Source of the DNA: Anaerolineales bacterium
GTDB lineage: Bacteria > Chloroflexota > Anaerolineae > Anaerolineales > Villigracilaceae
Direction of reading: 5' to 3'
NCBI GenBank assembly: GCA_014860805.1
Contig: JACZJB010000229.1
Span: 1-41,151 of the forward strand
DNA length: 41,151 nt
Part shown: one piece after another, positions 1 through 6,437 of the stretch
How the letters are laid out: each line of letters begins with the position of its first letter
Position numbering within the stretch: the first letter of the stretch is position 1
Program-made: the position numbers and the translations under genes
The notes under the pieces: generated by a model
Seen by the model: the letters and a program-made list of their open reading frames with translations, nothing else
Told to the model about the DNA's origin: nothing
Databases searched by the model: none

Positions 1-1300
1 ACAATGATCAACGGCTTCGGCTCCGCCTTGCCGTGCGTGCGGAACTCATTCGTCTTCTTCTCCCACGCCGCGCGGATCTTTCTCGTCAGCAAATTCGACA
101 CCAGCAAATAATCCAGGTCACTCTCATGCTCGGCGAACGACAGCACCACATGCTTGCCCGCCTCCAACGACTGGATGATCTGCGCTATCGAGTCCGCTGC
201 AGGGTTGTCCACGATATAGGGTTGGCTGAACAGCCGTCGCAGTTTGTCATGAAGCGCTTCCGCCGCCATCACATTCACACCGTTCTCCAGCGCCCACTTC
301 GCCACGCTCCCCTCCGCAGGCACCTCCTTCGTCTTGCCGCGCTCATCTTCGATCACAACCGTCTCACGGCTCATCCCACGAAACACCGCAAACCACTTAT
401 CCCGAAACGTCGTGTACAACGCATTCAAGATCGTCGGGGTCGTCTCGCGCAGATTCAGCTCACGTGAAAGCGTTTCAATATCACTTGTGGAAATATCTCC
501 CGTTGAGATTTCCAAATTAAAGTCAACTTGATTGCCTCTGATGGTGCTTCCTGCTCCAAGCCAACGCATCGGACTCCGCCCTTGAACAGGGTCTTCAATC
601 CCTTCACGGCTTTTTTCGTGTCTGAAGCCACATCGTCAAACCCATACTCGTTGTGCATGTCCAGCACCAGCACCGCCGCCTGATTGTGCTTCATCAACCC
701 CGCCAGCACCAAGCGCGTCAGGAACGACTTACCCGTCCCCGTCGCACCGAACACTCCCGATGACCGCTGCACGAACTTATCCAAGTCAATGCACACGGGA
801 TGATTCTGCTCACGTGTGTGCCCGATGACAAAATTACTTTCCTTGTTCGGGTCACCGAAGATCTCAGCAATATCGCCTTCATTCGCCAGCGACACCACCG
901 CATGATGCGGAGGAATATTCTTGACGGGCAAAATACGCGGTGCATCTTTCAAGCCCGCATCGATTTTCCCCTGCCAATCCTTATACTCGGGCGTGCCAAG
1001 TTCGGGTCCCACCTCAAGCATCAGGTTCGGCAACACCTCAAGGTTCGCATACAAGGTCTGTCCATGCAGCGCCTTGGCGATATGCGCAGGGAAGCGCACC
1101 TCCGTCTGCTCGTCCGCAAACCGCGGGTCCGTCGCACCGAGATTGATATCCGTCACGATGCCGTAGTAATTCCAATGTCCGCTCTGGATGACGACAAACG
1201 CCCCCTCCTGCATCTCCTGCGGAGAGACCGTAAGCCGCACGCGGAAATTCTCCTTCAATCCGCCGCCGACGAGATAACCAATTTGAGTTCGCTGTTCCAT
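1..1300 (-). pseudogene. herA: HerA-type DNA-translocating ATPase, frameshifted and cut by the window edge
   Basis: HerA/FtsK-superfamily ATPase, in known systems a hexameric DNA pump that works with the NurA nuclease. The start is the ATG at 1300, preceded by AGAGGT. The N-terminus (IGYLVGGGL) looks like a HAS-barrel; Walker A is GATGTGKS and Walker B is VLVLDMHNEYG. From about 557 the reading frame shifts by one. The first frame runs on to a stop at 455 with unconvincing sequence, while the next frame continues a good HerA-like protein to base 1 (for example ELNLRETTPTILN near 440 and KHVVLSFAEHESDLDYLL near 130). One missing G in the run read as TTGGAG on the minus strand (554-560) would explain it. 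It could be a real mutation or a sequencing/assembly error. The C-terminal part, with the remaining catalytic motifs, lies outside the window. The gene is last in the series nurA, HAS gene, GxxExxY gene, herA. Confidence 0.8.
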
Positions 1301-1477
1301 AAATACCTCTTTTTTAACACGAAGGACACAATGTACACAAAAGTTTAAGGCTCTTTCCTTCGAGCCCTTAGTGCTTTTTTGTTTAATATTCTTAAACACG
1401 AAGGGCTCAAAGGTCACGAAGGTTTTAAGGCTCTTAACCTTGGAGTCCTTCGTGCCCTTTGTGTTTAATTGCCTTTA
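1301..1477. repeat. Nest of degenerate direct and inverted repeats 3' of the GxxExxY gene
   Basis: Units related to CCTTCGTGTCCTTTGTGTTT occur at about 1343-1387 and 1438-1477 in direct orientation, and at 1314-1330 and 1392-1422 inverted. 1362-1373 and 1397-1408 form a 12-bp stem with one mismatch, with GTTTAA/TTAAAC extending inside the loop. The unit at 1438-1477 ends exactly on the TTA that is the stop codon of the GxxExxY gene. Apart from the ribosome-binding site of herA, no other feature is seen here. Confidence 0.75.
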
Positions 1478-1900
1478 CATCACGAAACGTTTAATGCCAT
1501 CTTTCAAATGCTTCACGTTGAAATTCATCAAATACCCGAGCCGTTTTCCGCTCAACCGCAGATACGTCATGATTTGCGCCTCATACACAGGATTCATTTT
1601 TTCTACCACCTTAAGCTCCACAATGACGCAATCTTCAACTAACAAATCCAACCGAAAACCAGCGTCCAAATTTTGCCCATCGTACACAATCGGCACAGGC
1701 AGCTGATTCGCTACCGTCAAACCGCTTTTTCGAATCTCATAGGTCAATGTGGTTTCATACACCGACTCTAACAAACCAGGACCCAGAGCAGTATGCACCT
1801 TGAACGCCGCATCCAACACCGCCTTGCCAACTTTTTCAATATCAGAGGTGATTGTCTGATTCACCATCTTTGGAACATTCCGTGAACTTAAGTTTTCCAT
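1475..1900 (-). CDS. GxxExxY family protein
   Basis: 141 residues, the usual length for the GxxExxY family. The defining motif is visible as GPGLLESVYE around residues 40-50. The family is assigned to the PD-(D/E)XK nuclease-like fold, and the acidic stretch RLDLLVEDCVIVELKVVE around residues 83-100 fits its D...ExK core. The cellular role of the family is not established. The ATG at 1900 follows AGGTAGAGGTGT; the ATG at the MVNQTI position (1867) is an alternative start. The gene lies between the HAS-barrel gene and herA on the same strand, enclosed by 40-bp direct repeats (1438-1477 and 2060-2099), so it looks like an insertion into a nurA/HAS/herA operon. It has no recognisable transposase, and the mechanism of insertion is unknown. 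Confidence 0.9.
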   Translation of the reverse strand: MENLSSRNVPKMVNQTITSDIEKVGKAVLDAAFKVHTALGPGLLESVYETTLTYEIRKSGLTVANQLPVPIVYDGQNLDAGFRLDLLVEDCVIVELKVVEKMNPVYEAQIMTYLRLSGKRLGYLMNFNVKHLKDGIKRFVM

Positions 1901-1939
1901 ACACCTCTACCTTCCTGCACCAAAGTCTAAACTCGAAGT

Positions 1940-2099
1940 AAATATCAACAGCACTTAATAACCTTAGTGTCCTTTGCGCCCTTCGAATTCAATAAAACCA
2001 ATCGACAAAATCATCACGAAAGCCAATTAGAAAAAACAACTTCGCCATCACTTAATCAACCTTTGAGTCCTTCGTGTCCTTTGTGTTTAATCGCTCTTA
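1940..2099. repeat. Second cluster of CTTCGTG/CTTTGTG repeats, 5' of the GxxExxY gene
   Basis: The unit at 2060-2099 is identical at 35 of 40 positions to 1438-1477 by hand alignment. A shorter related unit lies at about 1961-1987. As on the other side, the 40-bp unit ends exactly at the TTA stop codon of the neighbouring minus-strand gene (the HAS-barrel gene, 2097-2099). The 1901-2096 gap holds nothing else recognisable. Confidence 0.7.
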
Positions 2100-2690
2100 A
2101 GAAATATCCGCCAATGCACCCAATACAGACATCAGGGTCGGGTAATCGTCTCTCAACAAAGTAATCACTTCCTGCGTCGCGGACTCAATCCACCGCGCTC
2201 CATCTGCTCCCCTTGCTTTCCCCGCCTGCAAAATATGCGCTGCGACCACTTCCCCCACGGGCACATCCTTGCCATTTAAGATATGACGGAAATACCCGAA
2301 CTTCTCGGTAAATCGCACGATATCCTTATCCTCGCACAAATAGATCACATCCAAACTCAGCGGCGGGCGCGGCGGCAGCAGATGATGAACTTTGCCATCC
2401 TGCTCATACCCCACCGCCAACACGGACATTTCCACGGGCACAATGCGGCGCTCGCGGTTGTCCTTCATCACTTCCTCGCTGACTCCATCCGCCGTCACCA
2501 ACTGACGCACCAGCCCATCATCGTCAATGTGAATATCGTGGATCAAGCCATAGACCTGATACCCATCCGCCAACGGCGCGCGGACCAATGCCCCAAACGA
2601 AGGCACACTCAACTGATTCACACGGCAGCCCGCTGTAAACCCTGAAATCCCTGCGCTAAGTAAACGTCCGATCTCGATTGGTTGTGTCAT
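2097..2690 (-). CDS. Stand-alone HAS-barrel-like protein of a HerA/NurA cassette
   Basis: 197 residues with no ATPase motifs. The N-terminus (IEIGRLLSAGISGFTAGCRV) and the following VPSFGALVRAPL...YQVYGLIHDI parallel the start of the adjacent HerA protein (TQIGYLVGGGLKENFRVRL...GAFVVIQSG...YYGIVTDI). I therefore read it as a second, separate HAS-barrel domain; this is inference from pattern, not from a search. The rest (about 100-197) is not recognised. The ATG at 2690 follows AGGAG (2705-2701) at a spacing of 10. An out-of-frame ATG at 2698 would make only a three-codon peptide. It sits directly downstream of nurA on the same strand, so it is probably a HerA-interacting or HerA-loading partner. 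Confidence 0.7.
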   Translation of the reverse strand: MTQPIEIGRLLSAGISGFTAGCRVNQLSVPSFGALVRAPLADGYQVYGLIHDIHIDDDGLVRQLVTADGVSEEVMKDNRERRIVPVEMSVLAVGYEQDGKVHHLLPPRPPLSLDVIYLCEDKDIVRFTEKFGYFRHILNGKDVPVGEVVAAHILQAGKARGADGARWIESATQEVITLLRDDYPTLMSVLGALADIS

Positions 2691-2723
2691 TGTGTCATTT
2701 CTCCTAAAACCGCCCCCACCCGT

Positions 2724-2794
2724 CCTCCCCCAAATACGACATTGAAACGCTTTCTGGATTCATCCAAAATATACGTTGTCGTATTTGGGGGAGG
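2724..2794. repeat. 18-bp perfect inverted repeat between nurA and the HAS gene
   Basis: The arms 2724-2741 (CCTCCCCCAAATACGACA) and 2777-2794 are perfect reverse complements separated by a 35-base spacer. The flanks 2711-2723 and 2796-2812 are imperfectly complementary, so the whole 2705-2815 gap could fold. The right flank abuts the nurA stop codon (2813-2815). There is no U-tract, so a simple intrinsic terminator is unlikely. It looks like a palindromic intergenic element of REP or MITE type. Confidence 0.85.
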
Positions 2795-2812
2795 TGCCGA
2801 AGGCGGAGGGGG

Positions 2813-4006
2813 TTATCTTCTGGTTCTACCCTTCAAATCCTTTGCGGACTGTTTATTCGAACCCTCGTCCACATCTTCACTGTTTCTTCTTAATTCCAAC
2901 GACAGCATCTGCTCGATCTGCTGCTTCTCTTCATTCTTCACCACCGCCGTTTCATGCGCACGATGAAGGAGATATGGATACGGTTTGCTGCCCATCATGG
3001 AGCATTGCTCGACCAAGACCGCATGGAGCAAGTCCAGTTGCTTTTTATCATCCACCACCCAACGCGGAATTTCAACACGCACGGGCCAGGGATGCCCTTC
3101 TGTGCCGACGTTCAAATAAAAGAAGTGCAATTCCAAAACGCCTTTGTAACTCTTCTCGGAACTGGATTGAATTTTGAACACCGCCGAACGATGACCGGGC
3201 GGAAGCAATTGGAATAATTTATTGTTGTAGCCAAACAGCCAACGGTCTGTCACGTATTTCAGCGGCGGCGCGTTGCGCAGTTTTTCCATCTCATCGGGGA
3301 TGGTGATCTGAGTCAGTTCGAGCAATTTGACTACGAGACTGGAAGAGGGCTTATCGATATAGCCTGCTGAGATGATGCCGCGTCCCTGCAAGCGCGAGAG
3401 GACGGAGATGTATTTCTCTACCGTGTTGCGGTACTGATTGGCATTATCAATGTCTTTGGCGCGGAAGATTTCGAGCGTGCCGTCTGTAAATGAAACGACT
3501 GAACCTTTCATGCCTTTGCTCATCTTTTCGATGACGCTGCGTTCGGCGAGGTCACGGCGCAGGGCAACGCCGCCGTCGGTGGTGAGTCCGTTCTCTTCGA
3601 TGGCGTCGCCGAAGAATAATTCGCTTTCCACTTCCACGGCTGGGGTTTCGCCAGAGTTGGGTTTCATCGAGATCGCGCCGACATTGATGACACAAAACTG
3701 CACAGGGCTGTGCCTGTCCGCGATGGCTTGCGAACCGTCCGCGGCGATCAAGGTTGATTGAATAACAGAATCAGACAGCGGGTGTGAAGAAGCGAGCGCT
3801 TCACCCAACGGCACCGCGCAGCGGATGTTGGCATCTGCTGATTTGGCAGAATCCACTTTGGAGCGCAGGAAGTCCAGTTGAGAAGAATAGGTTTCGAGCA
3901 GGGTTTTTGCCAGTTCCTGCGCTTCCTCTTTCTTCTTTCGTCTTTCCTTTGCGCCCAAGCCAACCTGTTTGATCTGGGTGTAGATTTCCTGATAGTTAAT
4001 GGGCAT
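2813..4006 (-). CDS. nurA: NurA domain-containing nuclease
   Basis: 397 residues from the ATG at 4006, chosen because AGGG (4016-4013) lies six bases upstream. The ATG two codons earlier (4012) would have no spacing, and the longer open frame starts inside the presumed promoter. NurA is an RNase H-like, Mn-dependent 5'-3' nuclease that works with the HerA pump in DNA end resection in archaea and in some bacterial defence systems. Visible family features are the IAADGSQ motif near residues 90-96 (first catalytic Asp), SFTDGT around 178-183 and a C-terminal region with VDDKKQLDLLHAVLVEQC. The N-terminus is charged and probably helical (AKERRKKKEEAQE). First gene of the NurA-HAS-GxxExxY-HerA series. 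Confidence 0.85.
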   Translation of the reverse strand: MPINYQEIYTQIKQVGLGAKERRKKKEEAQELAKTLLETYSSQLDFLRSKVDSAKSADANIRCAVPLGEALASSHPLSDSVIQSTLIAADGSQAIADRHSPVQFCVINVGAISMKPNSGETPAVEVESELFFGDAIEENGLTTDGGVALRRDLAERSVIEKMSKGMKGSVVSFTDGTLEIFRAKDIDNANQYRNTVEKYISVLSRLQGRGIISAGYIDKPSSSLVVKLLELTQITIPDEMEKLRNAPPLKYVTDRWLFGYNNKLFQLLPPGHRSAVFKIQSSSEKSYKGVLELHFFYLNVGTEGHPWPVRVEIPRWVVDDKKQLDLLHAVLVEQCSMMGSKPYPYLLHRAHETAVVKNEEKQQIEQMLSLELRRNSEDVDEGSNKQSAKDLKGRTRR

Positions 4007-4073
4007 GATCATCCCTGTGCTTCGACTTCGCTGCTCTCCGCTCAGTGTGAATACAATAGAACATTTGTGCAAA

Positions 4074-4102
4074 ATTTTAGCCGTAAATGGACTAAAATAC
4101 AA
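4074..4102 (-). promoter_or_regulatory. Putative promoter of nurA
   Basis: On the minus strand TTGTAT (4102-4097) and TAAAAT (4079-4074) are separated by 17 bases, giving a transcript start near 4067 and a leader of about 60 bases before the nurA ATG. Prediction from consensus only. Confidence 0.4.
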
Positions 4103-4185
4103 GTGGTTGACAGGGCAGGCGATCTGGGAACTTTTTTTGGGAAGTGACGTCTTACCTGTGAATTACAACCAACAAGGAGACAATC

Positions 4186-4908
4186 ATGCGTACTAAATTT
4201 TTTGCTTTTGCCATTCTGGCCCTCGCCCTCGTCTTGAGCGCCTGCGGGCCGACCACCATCAATCAGGCAGCGCCTGAGAATCTGCGCACATTGAGTGTGA
4301 ACGGGCTGGGACAAGTCTATTTGACCCCGGATATTGCCTATATCAATATCGGTGTGAACACCCAAAGCCCAAGCGCTTCTGAGTCGGTGGCAACCAACAA
4401 GGATAAGTCCAATGCGGTCATCGAAGCCATCAAGGAGGCTGGAGTGGAAGCGAAGGACATCCACACCACCAACTTCAGCATCTGGTCGAACCCTCAGTAT
4501 GATCCGAACGGTCAGGTCACTGGCACCACCTATGTTGTGGACAACACGGTCAACGTGACTGTGCGCGACCTGGAAGGCCTTGGCAGCCTGCTTGACTCTG
4601 CCATTGCTGCGGGCGCGAACAACATCTACAGCATCCAATTCGATGTGGCCGACAAGACGAAAGCTACCAAGGAAGCGCGCGCCAGCGCTGTGGAAGATGC
4701 GAAGACACAGGCTCAGGAATTGGCTGAAGCCGCCGGCCTCTCCCTCGTGGAGATCCAGACCATCAGCTTCTATGAGAGCAGCCCGACCGCCTACTTTGAA
4801 GGCAAGGGCGGCGGTGGCGGCGGTGCAGCCGAAGCGGCAGTCGTCCCGATCCAACCTGGTCAACTGGCGATCTCTGTAACCGTCAGCATTACCTACTCGA
4901 TCAAATAA
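4186..4908 (+). CDS. SIMPL domain (DUF541) lipoprotein
   Basis: 240 residues. It begins with a lipoprotein signal peptide: MRTKF, a hydrophobic stretch, and the lipobox LSAC with the acylated Cys near residue 20. The mature protein is a SIMPL/DUF541 domain, recognisable from LSVNGLGQVYLTPDIAYINIGV near the start, paired beta/alpha segments and the terminal QLAISVTVSITYSI. Members are periplasmic or surface proteins linked to oxidative stress in Escherichia coli (YggE); the biochemical function is unclear. A glycine-rich loop (KGGGGGGAAEAA, around residues 205-217) interrupts the domain. AAGGAG lies just upstream of the ATG, and an intrinsic terminator follows at 4927. It is probably monocistronic. 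Confidence 0.9.
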   Translation: MRTKFFAFAILALALVLSACGPTTINQAAPENLRTLSVNGLGQVYLTPDIAYINIGVNTQSPSASESVATNKDKSNAVIEAIKEAGVEAKDIHTTNFSIWSNPQYDPNGQVTGTTYVVDNTVNVTVRDLEGLGSLLDSAIAAGANNIYSIQFDVADKTKATKEARASAVEDAKTQAQELAEAAGLSLVEIQTISFYESSPTAYFEGKGGGGGGAAEAAVVPIQPGQLAISVTVSITYSIK

Positions 4909-4926
4909 GCGCTTCTTTCCCAACTG

Positions 4927-4959
4927 AAGCCTGCTCCTCCTGCGAGGGGCAGGCTTTTT
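4927..4959 (+). terminator. Intrinsic terminator of the SIMPL lipoprotein gene
   Basis: AAGCCTGC (4927-4934) pairs with the complementary GCAGGCTT across a short GC-rich hairpin, followed by a T run at 4954-4959. It lies 19 bases after the stop codon. Confidence 0.8.
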
Positions 4960-5009
4960 GCACCCCCGCGTTATAATCCACGCATCATTCTCATCCAAGG
5001 AGTCTCTTC

Positions 5010-5897
5010 ATGTTAAGAGTTGGTTATATCGGTCTGGGATTAATGGGCAAATCCATTGCACGGAATATTCTCAAGGCGGGGTTTCCCGTCATCGTTCACA
5101 ATCGCTCGCGCGCCGCAGTGGATGAACTGGCTGCCGAAGGCGCAACCGCCGCGAACTCGCCAAAGGAAGTTGCCGAGCAGGTGGATGTTGTCTTCACCAA
5201 TCTGCCTGACTCACCCGATGTGGAAAAAGTAGCCCTCGGCGAAAACGGAATCCTCGCAGGCGCAAAGGCGGGACTCATCATGGTGGATAACTCCACCATC
5301 AAGCCAGCCTCGGCTCGTTTGATCGCAGAGAAGTTAAAAGAAAAAAGCGTGTTCTCTCTGGATGCGCCCGTCTCAGGCGGGGACATTGGCGCGAAGAATG
5401 GCACGCTCACCATCATGGTCGGCGGCGATGCGGATGCGCTGGAAAAAGTGATGCCTGTTTTACAAGCAATGGGCAAGACCATCACCCACGTTGGGGACGC
5501 AGGCGCAGGACAGGTAGCCAAGGCTGCCAATCAGATCATGGTCGCCGCACAAATGGTGGCAATGGGCGAACTGCTTGTCTTCTCCAAAAAAGCAGGCGTT
5601 GACCCGCGCAAAGTTGTGGATGCCATCAAAGCAGGCGCCGCTCAATGCTGGGCGCTGGACATCAAACCCCTGCGTTTATTTGACGGAAACCGCAATCCCG
5701 GTTTCAAATCCTACATGCAGTTGAAGGACATGAACATCGTCCTGGATACGGCAAAGGAATACGATGTCCCTGTCTCTGGGACGGAAGCCAACACCAAACT
5801 TTACCAAATGATGATCGAGATGGGCATGGGCGAATTGGACAATTCCGCTGTGGTCGGTGTTATCGAAAAATTAGCAGGCGTTGGAATTTTGGATTAG
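5010..5897 (+). CDS. NAD(P)-dependent beta-hydroxyacid dehydrogenase (3-hydroxyisobutyrate dehydrogenase family)
   Basis: 295 residues, a full-length member of the 3-hydroxyisobutyrate dehydrogenase / tartronate semialdehyde reductase family. The Rossmann motif is GYIGLGLMGKSIARNIL (5-21), the substrate-binding motif is DAPVSGGDIGAKNGTLTIM (about 119-137), and the catalytic Lys is in GQVAKAANQ (about 167-175). The family oxidises short 3-hydroxy acids or reduces the semialdehydes. The exact substrate cannot be told from sequence, and succinic semialdehyde or glyoxylate reductase is also possible. AAGGAG is placed well before the ATG, and TATAAT at about 4973-4978 may be its -10 box. The redoxin gene follows closely and may be co-transcribed. 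Confidence 0.9.
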   Translation: MLRVGYIGLGLMGKSIARNILKAGFPVIVHNRSRAAVDELAAEGATAANSPKEVAEQVDVVFTNLPDSPDVEKVALGENGILAGAKAGLIMVDNSTIKPASARLIAEKLKEKSVFSLDAPVSGGDIGAKNGTLTIMVGGDADALEKVMPVLQAMGKTITHVGDAGAGQVAKAANQIMVAAQMVAMGELLVFSKKAGVDPRKVVDAIKAGAAQCWALDIKPLRLFDGNRNPGFKSYMQLKDMNIVLDTAKEYDVPVSGTEANTKLYQMMIEMGMGELDNSAVVGVIEKLAGVGILD

Positions 5898-5921
5898 GCT
5901 TTGAGGCGCTTGAATGCCGAG

Positions 5922-6425
5922 ATGCAAATCAATCAACCCGTCCCCGATTTTGAACTCCCCGACCTTCACGGCAGGCTTCACCGTTTAAGCGATTATCGCG
6001 GGCGAATCGTCATCGTCAACTTTTGGTCGTGTGAATGTCCGCACTCAGAACGCACAGACAAAGCGATCATGTCCATGTTCGTGCAGTGGCAGGATGATGT
6101 CTCCATGCTCACGATTGCGTCAAATCGCAATGAAACTGCTGAAGAGTTGAAAACCGTCTCTGAAACGCGCCGCCTGCCCACGGTCCTGCTGGATGCGGAT
6201 TGCGAAGCGGCAGACTTGTTCGAGGCGCAGACCACTCCGCATGTCTTTGTGATCGACCGTGAAGGCATCCTGCGTTATCGCGGCGCAGTGGACGATGTCA
6301 CCTTTCGGCAAAGAGTCCCAACCCGCTTCTTTCTGGATCTGGCAGTTGAGTCTCTGCTCGAAGGGCATTTGCCCGAGTTGACACAATCTCCCGCCTACGG
6401 CTGCGCGATTGTGCGTGAAATTTGA
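5922..6425 (+). CDS. Thioredoxin-fold redoxin (TlpA/AhpC-TSA type) with altered active site
   Basis: 167 residues from the ATG at 5922; a TTG at 5901 in the same frame is the alternative start. The protein begins MQINQPVPDFELPDL, the usual start of this family, and the core IVIVNFWS...PTVLLD...TPHVFVIDREGILRYRGAVDD is typical of TlpA-like thiol oxidoreductases. Where TlpA proteins carry WCPPC the sequence reads WSCECPHS: Cys37 and Cys39 are present, but the usual second Cys of CxxC is Ser42. It may use a CxC pair or act as a one-Cys enzyme. No signal peptide is seen, so it is probably cytoplasmic. It lies 24 bases after the dehydrogenase gene. Confidence 0.85.
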   Translation: MQINQPVPDFELPDLHGRLHRLSDYRGRIVIVNFWSCECPHSERTDKAIMSMFVQWQDDVSMLTIASNRNETAEELKTVSETRRLPTVLLDADCEAADLFEAQTTPHVFVIDREGILRYRGAVDDVTFRQRVPTRFFLDLAVESLLEGHLPELTQSPAYGCAIVREI

Positions 6426-6431
6426 TAGAAT
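6426..6431 (+). promoter_or_regulatory. -10 box of a probable leaderless transcript (CNB/PH membrane protein)
   Basis: TAGAAT ends six bases before the GTG at 6438. No clear -35 box is seen. Confidence 0.4.
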
Positions 6432-6437
6432 AAAACC

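Noticed and set aside
33-467. Plus-strand open frame of 144 codons at the left edge
   Set aside because: The minus strand encodes the HerA continuation here; the plus-strand translation is low-complexity Arg/His/Leu.
800-1348. Plus-strand open frame of 182 codons opposite herA
   Set aside because: It is antisense to the Walker motifs of herA and unlike any known protein.
1301-2099. CRISPR array
   Set aside because: The repeats are degenerate, occur in both orientations and are not regularly spaced; no cas genes are present.
4107-4112. TTGACA as a -35 box for the SIMPL gene
   Set aside because: No acceptable -10 box lies 16-18 bases downstream.
4042-4998. Long minus-strand open frame (318 codons) over the SIMPL gene
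   Set aside because: It is antisense to a gene with a signal peptide, ribosome-binding site and terminator; its translation shows no domain and is rich in Arg/Gly.
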